Translations under genes and position numbers: made by a program
In this document: positions 1 through 8,917 of the stretch, one piece after another
How positions within the stretch are numbered: the stretch's first letter is position 1
Layout of the letters: every line of letters begins with the position of its first letter
From: an uncultured Vicinamibacterales bacterium
GTDB lineage: Bacteria > Acidobacteriota > Vicinamibacteria > Vicinamibacterales > UBA8438
Assembly (NCBI GenBank): GCA_958295905.1
Contig: OY282382.1
Coordinates: forward strand, 3,620,001 to 3,684,000
DNA length: 64,000 nt
Direction: 5' to 3'
Notes under the pieces: model-generated
Told to the model about the DNA's origin: nothing
The model's database searches: none
The model's input: only the letters and a program-made list of their open reading frames with translations

Positions 1-2283
1 GCCGAACTTGGCGGGATTGACGTCGTAGAGGCCGCAGACCTCCCGTCCGGCGTTCGGCAGTCTCGGGTCGTCGGGCGCGGTCACGCAGTACGGGTCGAAG
101 TCGCCGGGTCCGACCAGCACGTTGTCGGTCACCGAGAAGTTGCCCTGCACGCGGCGCCAGTACGACACGTCGAGGGCCATGCGGGGCAGAATCTCCTGCT
201 CGACGCCCACCGAGTACTCCCAGTTGTTCCGGCGCGTCCCGAACCCCGAGTAGACGTCCTCGGCGAAGACGTTGGTGAGGACGCTCCGGCCGAAGTTGGC
301 GTTCGAGAACGGCCCCAGCTCGTTCTCGTCCGGGAAGAAATCGCCGTTCAGGTCGCGCCAGCTTCGCGTCGCGCTCGTGACCGACGCGTTGACGGGGTTC
401 CGCGACGCCGACATCGCGATGGTGTCGACGCGGAGGTAACGGCTGACCGAGCCCTTGATCGCGGTCCGGCCGTCACCGAAGACGTCGTGGGCGACGCCGA
501 TCCGCGGCGACAGGTCGGTCCAGTTCGCGGCGTTGGGAATGGCGTCCCAGCGGCGCGTCGGCGCCCAGGTGCCCGGCGCCACCGAGCCCGTCGGCGTGTC
601 GACGAAGCGCGACGTGTCCTGCGCGGGAATGTCCTGCCGGATGCGGTCCCACCGCAGGCCGAGGTTGAAGGTGGTGCGGTCGATGGTCCAGGTGTCCTGC
701 ACGTAGAGGCCGAGGTCGGCCTTCAGATCGACCTCCACGTTGTAGGGCGTGGCGAACGCCGCGATCAGGAACGGCGCGCCGCCGAAGGTGAACAGCAGGC
801 TGTCGGTCGGTCCGATGATGTCGGTGCCCTGCCGCCACGTTCCTTCGTCGAGGGTCATGCCGAACTTGAGGTTGTGCGAGCCGGTGACGTAGGACATCGA
901 CGCCTTGTAGGCCCGGTGCACTTCGTTCCACCGCCGGCTGAAACCGATGCCGCGGAAGTCGATGCCGGTGGTGAGCTCGTGCACGGCGTGGAGCTGGGGG
1001 GCGTCGGGCTGCGGATCGATGGTCGCGTCCTGCACCTGCATGCCCATCCCCGCCTCGAGCAGGATGCGGTTGCCGATGGTGCCGGTCCAGGTGGTCGTCC
1101 CGTGCCAGTTCAGGGGGTTCCGCTGGTCGCGCGACGCCTCCGGCGTGCGGCGGTTCGAGATGCCCTGGTACGGGCGGTGGCGCGGCGCCCCGTTGTAGTA
1201 GACGGCCAATTTGTTGCTGCGTGTGGCCTGCCACGTCAGCCGGAGGCTGGCGCTCTGGTCGTACTGCTCGTCGATGCCCGGCCGCGCCACGTCCGGCTCG
1301 AAGACGAAGTCGTTCGGGTCGGTGTCGTAGAACGTGTTGGCGGGGAGCAGTTTGAGGCCCCAGTTGCGGTACGCGCCGTGGAACCACAGCCGGTCTCTGA
1401 CGATCGGTCCCCCGAGATCGAAGCTCGTGTCCCAGATGCTGCTGACGACGTCCGGCGTCCGCAGGCCGGCGTCGATCAGGTCCTGACTGAGGTTGTCGCC
1501 CTGGAGTCCGCTGTTGGAGAAGTTGCCGAAGGTCGATCCGCTGAACGTGTTCCCGCCCTCCTTGGGAATGATGTTCACGCGGACCCCGCCGACCGCCACG
1601 TCGGCCGAGACCGCCCCGATCTCGTAGGAGAGCTCTTCGGTCTGGGCGTCGTTCGCGTTCAAGGTCGTGCAGGAGTAGCCGCACGACAGGTTGCCCATCG
1701 TCAGCCCGTCCATCTGGCGCATGCCGTCGCGGGTGTCGCCGCCGTGCGCGGCGAGATAGGGCATGTACGAGTCGCGGACGCCGCCGACGTCCTGCGACTC
1801 GGGCGCGACGCCGACCGTCAGCGCCCCGATCGCGCCCCAGTCCTTGTTCATCGGCAGGGAGTCGAGCACATCCTTGGTGACGACCGACAGCTCCTGCACC
1901 CGCTGAACGTCGATGACCGGCGACCGGCCCGAAACGGTGATCGTCTCTTCGAGGGTGCCGACGCCCAACTCGACGTTGACGGGCGCCGTGAACCCGGCGG
2001 TCAGCTCGATGCCCTCGCGCACCACCGTGGTGAACCCCGTCAAGCTGAAGGTGACGGTGTAGACGCCGGGCCGCAGCGCCGTGAACGCGTAGCGCCCTTG
2101 GCCGTCGGTCACCGCGACACGCGATGCCTCGATCAACGCGGGGCTCGCCGCCTCGACGGTGACGCCGGGCAGGAGGCCGCCGGTGTTGTCGTTCACCGCC
2201 CCCGCGATGCCGCTGTCCTGGGCCGCCGCCGGAGCCGCCGCCACGAGCAGAAAGGTTGCGAAACAAGCGCCGCTGAGCTTCAT
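1..2283 (-). CDS. TonB-dependent receptor with N-terminal carboxypeptidase-regulatory-like domain (C-terminus beyond window)
   Basis: Reading the reverse strand from ATG 2283 gives an open frame of 761 codons with no stop before the window edge, so the gene is truncated at its 3' end. Residues 1-22 are a signal peptide ending in AAAQ. Residues ~25-110 form a carboxypeptidase regulatory-like beta-sandwich (GVTVEAASPALIE, GRYAFTALRPGVYTV), followed by a plug region (DVQRVQELSVVTKDVLDSL) and beta-barrel strands rich in aromatic and Asn residues. A GGGGG purine run sits just upstream of the start. This architecture is typical of outer-membrane receptors in Acidobacteriota and Bacteroidota that import oligomers or siderophores with TonB-ExbBD. 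The substrate cannot be told. It is transcribed divergently from the helicase region. Confidence 0.93.
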   Translation of the reverse strand, partial: MKLSGACFATFLLVAAAPAAAQDSGIAGAVNDNTGGLLPGVTVEAASPALIEASRVAVTDGQGRYAFTALRPGVYTVTFSLTGFTTVVREGIELTAGFTAPVNVELGVGTLEETITVSGRSPVIDVQRVQELSVVTKDVLDSLPMNKDWGAIGALTVGVAPESQDVGGVRDSYMPYLAAHGGDTRDGMRQMDGLTMGNLSCGYSCTTLNANDAQTEELSYEIGAVSADVAVGGVRVNIIPKEGGNTFSGSTFGNFSNSGLQGDNLSQDLIDAGLRTPDVVSSIWDTSFDLGGPIVRDRLWFHGAYRNWGLKLLPANTFYDTDPNDFVFEPDVARPGIDEQYDQSASLRLTWQATRSNKLAVYYNGAPRHRPYQGISNRRTPEASRDQRNPLNWHGTTTWTGTIGNRILLEAGMGMQVQDATIDPQPDAPQLHAVHELTTGIDFRGIGFSRRWNEVHRAYKASMSYVTGSHNLKFGMTLDEGTWRQGTDIIGPTDSLLFTFGGAPFLIAAFATPYNVEVDLKADLGLYVQDTWTIDRTTFNLGLRWDRIRQDIPAQDTSRFVDTPTGSVAPGTWAPTRRWDAIPNAANWTDLSPRIGVAHDVFGDGRTAIKGSVSRYLRVDTIAMSASRNPVNASVTSATRSWRDLNGDFFPDENELGPFSNANFGRSVLTNVFAEDVYSGFGTRRNNWEYSVGVEQEILPRMALDVSYWRRVQGNFSVTDNVLVGPGDFDPYCVTAPDDPRLPNAGREVCGLYDVNPAKFG

Positions 2284-2557
2284 TTCTGGGTCCCCCCTTT
2301 TGGATAGGACGTGCCCTGGGTCGATCCGCTATCCTGACAGTCTATCGCTTGGCGCCAGGCGGCGTCCCGGCGCCGTTCCCCGCGGTGTCGAGGCGTCGTA
2401 GAGGCGTGGGAAGGGCTTGGCGCGGTCCGCTGCGGGCCGACGGCGCGGCAGGCATCGGCCCGCAGCCTCGAATCGGGGGAGTCCGGAGGTTGTTCGGGTC
2501 AGGGGCGATGCGTCATAACCTGTATACGTTGTCTACAGACGGTGCAGGTCCGGGATC
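2284..2557. other. Divergent intergenic region
   Basis: This gap lies between the divergent TonB receptor (-) and the CopG-like remnant/helicase (+). It must hold promoters in both directions, but I could not place a convincing -35/-10 pair. The AT-richest part, around 2513-2540 just before the plus-strand genes, is the likeliest site for the plus-strand promoter. Confidence 0.3.
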
Positions 2558-2683
2558 ATGACGACCACGCTCTCGGTTCGAATCGACGTGCGAACCCGGC
2601 GGCGTCTCGAGGCTCCCGCGAAGCGGTCGCGGCGCTCCAAACCCTGGACGACCCTGACTGAGGAGATCGAATGGTGCGCATGA
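2558..2683 (+). pseudogene. Short CopG/ribbon-helix-helix antitoxin-like remnant
   Basis: A 41-codon frame starts at ATG 2558 with MTTTLSVRIDVRTRRRLEAP and continues AKRSRRSKPW. This strongly resembles the N-terminal half of CopG-family ribbon-helix-helix repressors, which typically read 'TLSVRID..TRRRLEALA.RSGRSKSWL'. It ends at TGA 2681-2683, inside the start of the helicase gene (ATG 2671), where a full antitoxin would continue for about 40 more residues. No toxin partner follows. It is either a decayed antitoxin or a very short DNA-binding peptide. The similarity is by eye only. Confidence 0.4.
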
Positions 2684-4389
2684 TTCCTCCGTTTCCGGCT
2701 CCGGAGACGCCGCCTTCGGAACAGTACGTCTACGAGAGGTTCCAGTCCGTGCTTCCCGACACGTGGACGGTCATCCACAGCCAACGCTTCCTGCGTCCCA
2801 AGAAGCGTGGTGCGCAGGAGGGTGAGCTCGATTTCCTGATTCTGGACCCGTCGCGCGGCGCGATCGGCCTGGAAGTCAAGGGCGGCCGCGTCGAGAGAAC
2901 GGCGATGGGCTGGTCTTCTGTCGATCGCCATGGCACGAGGCATGACATCAAGGATCCGGGAAGACAGGCGAGCAGCGCCGTCCGTGCCATCCGCGAGTAC
3001 CTCGAGACTGCTCCCGGTTTCGGCGGAACGGGGTTCCGTTGCCGATTCGATTGGGGCGTGGTGCTGCCGGACGTCGAGTCCCCGGCGGACATGGGACCCG
3101 ACCTTCCCCGGGACGTCGTTCTCGATCGCAGTGACTTCGTCCACTTGAGACCGTCGGTCGATCGAGTGTTCGCCCGGCATTGCGGCGATGGACAACCGTT
3201 GTCCGAGGCGGGCGCCGACGCATTCGTCGCCACGCTGGTCGAACGGTATCCGCCCGCTGGCAGACTTTTTCTTCAGTTCAAGGAAGAGAATCAGAGGCTC
3301 GAGGAACTTACGGAACAGCAGATGGACATTCTCGACAGCCTCGCCGCCCATCGCCGCGCGGCCATCGCGGGCGCCGCGGGAACCGGCAAGACGGTGTTGG
3401 CCATGGAGAAGGCGCGGCGCTTGGCCACTACCGGCCAACGCGTGTTGCTGCTGTGCTTCAACCGGCCGCTCGCGCAGGATCTCGCCGCGAGAGCGGACGG
3501 TTTCAAGGTCGAGACGTTCCACCAATTCTGCCACCGTCTCGCGTCCCAGGCCGGCGTGCGGTTCGAGCCGCCGAGGAAGAAGGGCGACAGGGACACGCGC
3601 TTCTGGGGGGAGGAAGCGCCGGCGCGGTTGCTGGAAGCGCTGCGGCAGCTTCCGGAGGAAGTCCGGTACGACGCGGTCGTGGTGGACGAAGGCCAGGACT
3701 TTCTGCCCGACTGGTGGTCGTGCCTCGACGAGGCGTTGCGTCGCAGGCGTGAGGGAACGCTCTATGCCTTCTATGACTCCAACCAGAGCATCTACGGTCG
3801 AGACGGTGGAGGCCCTCCCGGCGCTCTGGAGGTCATGGAGACGAGACTGGTCAAGAACTGTCGCAACACGGTGCGCATTGCCGAGTACACGGCCCGTCTG
3901 GTCGGGACAGAACCGCACGTCAGGGCTGGCGCTCCTCAGGGTCAGCATGTCGAAGAAGTCATCTGCGCTAGCAACGAGGAGGTGGTTCGGAGGGTGGCGG
4001 CCCGGCTCGATCAACTGGTGTTGCGCGAGAAGGTCGACCCGGCGGCGATCGCCATTGTGTCCACACGCACGCTCAAGAACTCTCCATTCGCCCGCGATCA
4101 TCGGGCCGGTCGTTTCGAGCTCGTGAACCTCGACGAGCGGGGTCGGCCACCGAGCTCCGCATCGCACCGAGTGGTTTTCGACACGTTGCACCGATTCAAG
4201 GGTCTCGAGCGCGACGTGGTGATTCTGCTCGATCTGCCGGGAGGCGACCTGGACGTCACCGCCCGCGGGGCGGCCGGGCGCGCCGCGGGCACCGACGACG
4301 ATGGACCCGGCCTCCACGCGCGTCGTCGCTACGTCGCCGCATCGCGCGCCAGGAACCTGCTGGTGGTCGTCCGCTTGAATGCGAGGTAG
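2671..4389 (+). CDS. NERD nuclease-domain / UvrD-type superfamily 1 helicase
   Basis: 572 aa. Residues ~16-130 form a NERD (nuclease-related) domain with a PD-(D/E)XK-type core: GELDFLILD at 51-59 and EVK at 68-70. A superfamily 1 helicase follows: Walker A GAAGTGKT near 233-240, Walker B-type VVDEGQD near 336, motif V-like HRFKGLERD near 505, and motif VI YVAASRARN near 553. The protein probably unwinds and cleaves DNA in repair or defence. ATG 2671 has AGGAG five bases upstream, which favours it over ATG 2680. NERD-helicases often sit in accessory or defence contexts, and the neighbours here are damaged genes. Confidence 0.88.
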   Translation: MVRMIPPFPAPETPPSEQYVYERFQSVLPDTWTVIHSQRFLRPKKRGAQEGELDFLILDPSRGAIGLEVKGGRVERTAMGWSSVDRHGTRHDIKDPGRQASSAVRAIREYLETAPGFGGTGFRCRFDWGVVLPDVESPADMGPDLPRDVVLDRSDFVHLRPSVDRVFARHCGDGQPLSEAGADAFVATLVERYPPAGRLFLQFKEENQRLEELTEQQMDILDSLAAHRRAAIAGAAGTGKTVLAMEKARRLATTGQRVLLLCFNRPLAQDLAARADGFKVETFHQFCHRLASQAGVRFEPPRKKGDRDTRFWGEEAPARLLEALRQLPEEVRYDAVVVDEGQDFLPDWWSCLDEALRRRREGTLYAFYDSNQSIYGRDGGGPPGALEVMETRLVKNCRNTVRIAEYTARLVGTEPHVRAGAPQGQHVEEVICASNEEVVRRVAARLDQLVLREKVDPAAIAIVSTRTLKNSPFARDHRAGRFELVNLDERGRPPSSASHRVVFDTLHRFKGLERDVVILLDLPGGDLDVTARGAAGRAAGTDDDGPGLHARRRYVAASRARNLLVVVRLNAR

Positions 4390-4463
4390 CCGACGGGAAG
4401 GGATCTGATGCCTTCGACAGGGAGACGCCGAGGCGAATCCGGAGCCGCCGCATGACGTTGCCC

Positions 4464-4577
4464 TACGACATGGGGAACGCCGGCGACCTGCTGAAGCACG
4501 CCTTGGAAGGGCGTCCACAAGGGGAGAGATCATGAGGAAATACGACATGGGGAACGCCGGCGACCTGCTGAAGCACG
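4464..4577 (+). repeat. Duplicated gene start (37-bp direct repeat, 77-bp offset)
   Basis: The 37 bases at 4464-4500 recur exactly at 4541-4577. Both copies encode YDMGNAGDLLKH. The first copy is a 27-codon mini-ORF (ATG 4452, TGA 4533-4535) whose stop overlaps the second ATG (4532) as ATGA, so the first start could couple translation into the second. Confidence 0.95.
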
Positions 4578-5316
4578 GCGTGCTGGCCGAGTTCGTCCAC
4601 TGGCAGTGCCAATCGGGCAGGTCGCGGAAGTGGCAAGGCGCGTTCGGGCGTTGCCGGACGGCGCGTTGCGGGCGGCGCAGACCGGCATCGATGCCGGCCG
4701 GTATTGCGGCAGCGGTCTGGTCGCCCTTCAAGCGGCTGAGAACGCCGGCCGCGGGGGGATTCGGGTGTTGACTTCCGACAGGGATCCCGAACTTCGGGAG
4801 CGACTCCGGGCGGCGGGACTGTCGATGCTCGGTGATGAGTTTCCGGGATGCGGAGGCGAAGCCGGCGTCTACGACGCCTACGCCGCGTTCGGCGGGATCG
4901 CCCCCCTTCTGGGCAACGATGACTTGGTCTTGCTGGATCCCTTCGGCGAATTCCTGCGCGACAGAGCGCCTGAGGTCGTGCCACGGATGAGGGAGGCCGC
5001 GAAACGCGGGGCAGTCCTGCTGTTCGCGTTGAACCTGGACCCCGGCAATGCCGTGGGGCGGCGATTCGACCAGCTCCTGGAACAGCATCTGCCCGATGCG
5101 TGGCGCATGACGTGTCCGCCTCTGCCCGCCGGGACCGGGGTCAAGGGCGAGTCGCGGTATCACGCCGACGTGGTGCTGGCCGCGCCGCTCCTGGAGCACA
5201 GCGGCAGCCCGGAGGCGCAACGCTTGCGTACGAGGCTCACGGCGTTCGCGAAGCACCTGGCGCGTGCCCTCGACCTGCCCGCGGGGCGGCTCGACCCCAG
5301 GGTCGTCGGTGGTTGA
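4532..5316 (+). pseudogene. RlmJ-like / class I methyltransferase-like gene, frameshifted
   Basis: The N-terminus MRKYDMGNAGDLLKHGVLAEF (ATG 4532) is in one frame. The rest (VARRVRALPD.., then VLTSDRDPELRERL, LVLLDPFGEFL, AVLLFALNLDPGN, GESRYHADVVLAAPL, to stop 5316) is in another, so the gene switches frame around 4600-4625. The start resembles the RlmJ family of 23S rRNA adenine-N6 methyltransferases (HAGNHADVLKH type), and DPFGEFL would take the place of the catalytic (N/D)PPY/F motif. The usual SAM-binding stretch between the two parts seems missing, so a deletion as well as a frameshift is likely. The function of an intact relative would be rRNA or DNA methylation, but I hold that loosely. 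The gene start is duplicated just upstream. Confidence 0.6.
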
Positions 5317-5429
5317 AGGGAGCGGATCCGCGGCCGTACACTTGGAGGCCCGTTTCCGGGGCCGCGGTGGCGCGGCGCCGGTGCGGTCCCGCCGCGGGTG
5401 GGTGGCGCAAATCGGTTCTGGGCGCGTGC

Positions 5430-5435
5430 TATTCT
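5430..5435 (+). promoter_or_regulatory. Possible extended -10 box (TATTCT) for secreted-family copy 1
   Basis: TGC-TATTCT lies about 32 bases before ATG 5467, with the strong ribosome-binding site AAGGAG between them. No clear -35 is visible, so it would rely on an extended -10. Confidence 0.3.
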
Positions 5436-5466
5436 GACGGGCAGTTTCAACCTGAAGGAGCGCACG

Positions 5467-6474
5467 ATGACGAAGTGTGGACGCGCGGCGGCGCCGGCCG
5501 CCGGGGTGCTTGCCTGCGTGATCGGACTGCCGGCCGCGGCGCCGGCCCAGTCCGACGGCTACTCGCCGCCCCGGACCTCGGTCGGACATCCGGACCTGCA
5601 GGGCATCTGGGGCAACAACAGCGTGACGCCGCTCGAGCGGCCCGATGCGCTCGCCGGCCGGGCGACGCTGACGGAGGAAGAGCTGGCGCGGGTCGAAGCG
5701 ACCGCGAACGCGCTCTTCGCCCAGGACGCCGGCGACGCGGCCTTCGGCGACCAGTTCTTCAACGTGGCGATTACCGAGGCCGACAGCTTCACGTCCAGCG
5801 ACGGGGGGACCGGCAACTACAACCAGTTCTGGCTGGTGGAGCGGGAGTTCAACAACCGGACGTCGCTCATCGTCGACCCGCCGAGCGGCAAGCTGCCGCC
5901 GGCGACGCTTGCCGGCGAGACGGCGGACAGGCTGGCGCGGGAGGGGCGCGGCCGGCCGGCGGCGTGGACCGTGGACCGCGGGCTCAGCGAGCGCTGCATC
6001 ACGTTCGGGCTGCCGAACCTGCTGGCGGGGTACAACAGCTACTACCAGATCTTCCAGACCGCCGACCACGTGGTCATCGAGCAGGAGCTGATTCACACGA
6101 CGCGGATCATCCCGCTGGACGGCCGGCCCCACGTCGCCGGCGGGATTCGCCAGTGGCACGGCGACTCGCGCGGGCGGTGGGAAGGGGACACGCTGGTCGT
6201 CGAGACCCGGAACTTCTCGCCCCAGAGCAATTTCCGCGGCGCCCGCGAGCATCTGCGCCTGGTCGAACGGTTCACCCGGGTGGGGCCGGACGAGATGCGC
6301 TACGAGTTCACGGTGGACGATGCGACGACGTGGACCGCGCCCTGGACCGCGCGCGTGCCGTGGACCCGTACCGACGAGCCGATGTTCGAGTACGCCTGCC
6401 ACGAAGGGAACATCGGGATGGAGGGCATCCTGGCCGGCGCGCGGGCGGAAGAGGCGGCGGCCGGCGCGCAGTGA
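5467..6474 (+). CDS. Secreted 'PDLQGIW/CHEGN' family protein, copy 1
   Basis: 335 aa from ATG 5467 (AAGGAG upstream). The signal peptide runs to about residue 28 (LPAAAPAQ). The conserved family motifs appear in order: GHPDLQGIWGNN, ERPD, NYNQFWL, RTSLIVDPPSGKLP, SERCITFGLPN, IIPLDGRPH, RGRWEGDTLVVET, LRLVERFTRVGP, YEFTVDD, and EYACHEGNIGM near the end. Five paralogues lie in this window. Each has one Cys in an (E/D)RC motif and one in ACHEGN, which could form a disulphide in the periplasm. The fold is probably beta-rich and the function is unknown to me. It is followed 93 bp later by copy 2 on the same strand. Confidence 0.85.
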   Translation: MTKCGRAAAPAAGVLACVIGLPAAAPAQSDGYSPPRTSVGHPDLQGIWGNNSVTPLERPDALAGRATLTEEELARVEATANALFAQDAGDAAFGDQFFNVAITEADSFTSSDGGTGNYNQFWLVEREFNNRTSLIVDPPSGKLPPATLAGETADRLAREGRGRPAAWTVDRGLSERCITFGLPNLLAGYNSYYQIFQTADHVVIEQELIHTTRIIPLDGRPHVAGGIRQWHGDSRGRWEGDTLVVETRNFSPQSNFRGAREHLRLVERFTRVGPDEMRYEFTVDDATTWTAPWTARVPWTRTDEPMFEYACHEGNIGMEGILAGARAEEAAAGAQ

Positions 6475-6567
6475 CCGCGGCGGTCGGTCGTGGCGGCGTG
6501 GCGGGGAGCCCGCGGCGAAACGCGGGGCTCCCGCGGCAAGCTCGTACGAATTCTCCGAGAGGTGACC

Positions 6568-7641
6568 ATGAGTAATCGACTGCTCTGGAGCGCGGCCGCC
6601 GCCCTGGCGATTGGCGCGCTCGCGCTGGCCAATTCCCGCCCACCCAAGCCGGCCGTCGTTCTCGCGCCCGGCGTTCCGGCGGCCGACGCAGCGGCGGCGG
6701 GGGCGCCCGGACCGCGGGCCGCCCAGGCGCCGGCGGCGTCCCCCGGCTGGACGGCTCCGCGCACCCCCTGGGGTGAACCCGATCTGCAGGGCATCTGGAC
6801 CAACGCCACCCTGACCCCGATCGAGCGGCCGGATACGCTGGCCGGGAAGACGGTGCTGACGGCCGAAGAGGCGGCCGAGCTGGAGATCCGGTCGGCGGAG
6901 AGCCGCGCCGCCTCCGATCGGTTCGTCCTCGGCAACGTCGGCGCCTACAACCAGTTCTGGATGGACAGCGGCAAGAACGTGACCGGCGACCGGCGCACCG
7001 CGCTGATCACGGATCCGCCCGACGGCAGGATCCCCTGGACGGAGGCGGGGCGGCAGCGGCTCGAGAGCGACCTCGCGCGCTACGGCGTCGGGCCGTTCGA
7101 CACCTGGGAGGATGCCGATACCGGCGAGCGCTGCCTGACGGACGGGCTGCCGCTGGTGCCGCTGCAGGGCTACAACATGAACTACCACATCCTGCAGTCG
7201 CCGGGCTGGGTGGTGATTCTGAACGAGATGTTCCACGAGTACCGGTTCATTCCGGTGGACGGCCGCGCGCATCTCCGCGACGACGTCGGCCAACTGCTCG
7301 GGGACGCCCGGGGGACGTGGGAAGGCGACACCCTGGTCGTCGAGACGACCAACTTCTCGGACAAGCGCCATTTTCTGTGGCGGGCGACTTGGCGGGCGGC
7401 GCGGCCGACGCTGCATCTCGTCGAGCGGTTCACGCGGGTCGACGACGAGACCATCGACTACGAGTTCACGATGACCGACCCGGAGATGTTCACGAAGCCG
7501 TGGACGGCCAGCGTGCCGATGACCACCAACCAGGAATCGCGCGGGGTCACGTCGGGACCGATGTTCGAGTACGCCTGTCACGAGGGCAACTACGGGCTGC
7601 TGAACATCATGCGCGGCGCCCGCGTCGAGGAGCTCGAGTGA
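6568..7641 (+). CDS. Secreted 'PDLQGIW/CHEGN' family protein, copy 2
   Basis: 357 aa from ATG 6568 with GAGAGGTG upstream. It has an N-terminal hydrophobic export segment (ALAIGALALA), then an Ala/Pro-rich linker to about residue 60. Family motifs follow: PWGEPDLQGIW, YNQFWMDSG, RTALITDPPDGRIPW, GERCLTDGLPLVPLQGYN, GTWEGDTLVVETTNF, LHLVERFTRVDDETIDYEF, EYACHEGNYGL and LNIMRGARVEE. Copy 3 (13840) is the closest relative by eye; both have the TGERC and PYN/GYNMN features. The TGA overlaps by one base the ATG of the lactonase gene, so the two are probably translated together. Confidence 0.87.
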   Translation: MSNRLLWSAAAALAIGALALANSRPPKPAVVLAPGVPAADAAAAGAPGPRAAQAPAASPGWTAPRTPWGEPDLQGIWTNATLTPIERPDTLAGKTVLTAEEAAELEIRSAESRAASDRFVLGNVGAYNQFWMDSGKNVTGDRRTALITDPPDGRIPWTEAGRQRLESDLARYGVGPFDTWEDADTGERCLTDGLPLVPLQGYNMNYHILQSPGWVVILNEMFHEYRFIPVDGRAHLRDDVGQLLGDARGTWEGDTLVVETTNFSDKRHFLWRATWRAARPTLHLVERFTRVDDETIDYEFTMTDPEMFTKPWTASVPMTTNQESRGVTSGPMFEYACHEGNYGLLNIMRGARVEELE

Positions 7642-8654
7642 TGGCGCACCTGTACGTATCGTTCCAGGACGACGACCGGATCGCGATCTTCACGCAGGAC
7701 CCGGCGACCGGCGCGGTGACGCGGCGGGAGGACGCCGCGGTCGAGGGCGGCCCGGCCCCGATGGCCCTGAGCCCCGACAAGCGGGTGCTGCACGTGGGGC
7801 GGCGGGGCAGCCAGCAGCTCTCGAGCTTCGCGGTCGACCCGCGCACCGGCGGGCTGTCCCTGATTCGGACCGTGCCCCTCCAGGGCGAGCCGGTGTACGT
7901 GGCGACGGACCGCTCGGGGCGGTTCGTGCTGTCCGCCTACTACTACCAGAGCACCGCCGCGGTCCATGCGGTGGGGCGCGACGGGGCGGCGACGTTCCCG
8001 CCGGTGGAGTGGCGGTTCACCGCCCACGGCGCCCACGCCATCCTGACGGACCGGTCGAACCGGTTCGCCTACGTCCCGCACATCGCGAACCGGGGTCCCA
8101 ACGCGATCTTCCAGTTCACGTTCGACGAGGCGACGGGGCGGCTGACCCCGGCCGCGCCGGCGCGCTACGCCCCCGAGGCCTATCTTGGCCCCCGGGCCCT
8201 GGCGTTTCACCCCGCCCTCGACGTCGTCTACTTCTCCGACGAGCAGGGGGGCAGCGTCAGCGCCTACGCCATCGACACGGACGCCGGGACCTTGGCCCCG
8301 CTCCAGACCATCTCCACGTTGCCGGACGGCTACACCGGGCCGAACACGTGCTCGCAGATAGCGATGCACCCGTCCGGACGGTTTCTCTACGCCCCGAACC
8401 GCGGGCACAACAGCGTGGCGAGCTTCGCCGTCGATCCCGCATCGGGCCGGTTGACGGCGACGGGGCGGGTCTCGACCGAGCCGGTGCCCCGGGCGTTCAA
8501 CCTGGACCCGGGGGGCGGCTTCCTGTACTCGGCCGGCCTCGATTCCGGCCGCATCGCGTCGTACCGCATCGACCAGGACAACGGCGGGCTGACCCCGCTC
8601 GAGACCTACGAGGGCGGGAACCGGCCGATGTGGGTGCTGCTGGCCGACCTCTGA
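7641..8654 (+). CDS. Lactonase-family seven-bladed beta-propeller protein
   Basis: 337 aa. The whole sequence is made of repeated blades of the type 'DP.TG.L........P..L...P.GRFLY', e.g. VDPRTGGLSLIRTV, TFDEATGRLTPAAP, AFHPALDVVYFSDEQGGSVSA, MHPSGRFLYAPNRGHNSVA and VDPASGRLTATG. This matches the 6-phosphogluconolactonase (YbhE/Pgl)-like lactonase family, which opens sugar lactones; many members have unproven substrates. There is no signal peptide (MAHLYVSFQ), so it is likely cytoplasmic, unlike the upstream secreted protein whose stop it overlaps. Its last ~75 bp are duplicated downstream at 8735-8810. Confidence 0.88.
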   Translation: MAHLYVSFQDDDRIAIFTQDPATGAVTRREDAAVEGGPAPMALSPDKRVLHVGRRGSQQLSSFAVDPRTGGLSLIRTVPLQGEPVYVATDRSGRFVLSAYYYQSTAAVHAVGRDGAATFPPVEWRFTAHGAHAILTDRSNRFAYVPHIANRGPNAIFQFTFDEATGRLTPAAPARYAPEAYLGPRALAFHPALDVVYFSDEQGGSVSAYAIDTDAGTLAPLQTISTLPDGYTGPNTCSQIAMHPSGRFLYAPNRGHNSVASFAVDPASGRLTATGRVSTEPVPRAFNLDPGGGFLYSAGLDSGRIASYRIDQDNGGLTPLETYEGGNRPMWVLLADL

Positions 8655-8810
8655 GGGGGGGGATTCGGCCCAGTCCCGGAGGCCGCGCGGGCGCCCCGCG
8701 AAGCATCGCGCCGTATCGCATCGACCCGGACGGCGGCGGGCTGACCCCGCTCGAGACCTACGAGGGCGGGAACCGGCCGATGTGGGTGCTGCTGGCCGAC
8801 CTCTGAGGGG
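8583..8810 (+). repeat. 3'-end duplication of the lactonase gene (152-bp offset)
   Basis: About 75 bases at 8583-8658 (end of the lactonase gene, stop codon and G-run) recur at 8735-8810 with near identity. Weaker similarity extends back over the preceding 35 bases. The second copy still encodes LTPLETYEGGNRPMWVLLADL-stop but has no gene body, so it is non-coding debris filling the gap before the ligase gene. Confidence 0.95.
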
Positions 8811-8857
8811 GGAAATTCTCGGGGCCGCGGCCGGCCGCGCCGCGCAGCACGGGCGCA

Positions 8858-8917
8858 GCGATGCAGGGCTTGATCGGAGCACCCGGCGGTGAGGACGCAG
8901 CGATGCATGGCCTGATG
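8858..8917 (+). repeat. Duplicated translation start of acyl-CoA ligase (40-bp offset)
   Basis: GCAGCGATGCAGGGCTTGAT at 8858-8877 is repeated with two changes at 8898-8917. Each copy contains an ATG in the ligase frame (8861 is not preceded by an SD; 8903 has GGTGAGG). It is the start-side counterpart of the gene-end duplications elsewhere. Confidence 0.7.

Noticed and set aside
473-2307. Long opposite-strand and shifted open frames over the TonB receptor (and likewise over most other genes)
   Set aside because: Their products are Arg/Gly/Pro/Ala-rich with no domain pattern. They are by-products of high GC, while the receptor frame has signal peptide, domains and SD.
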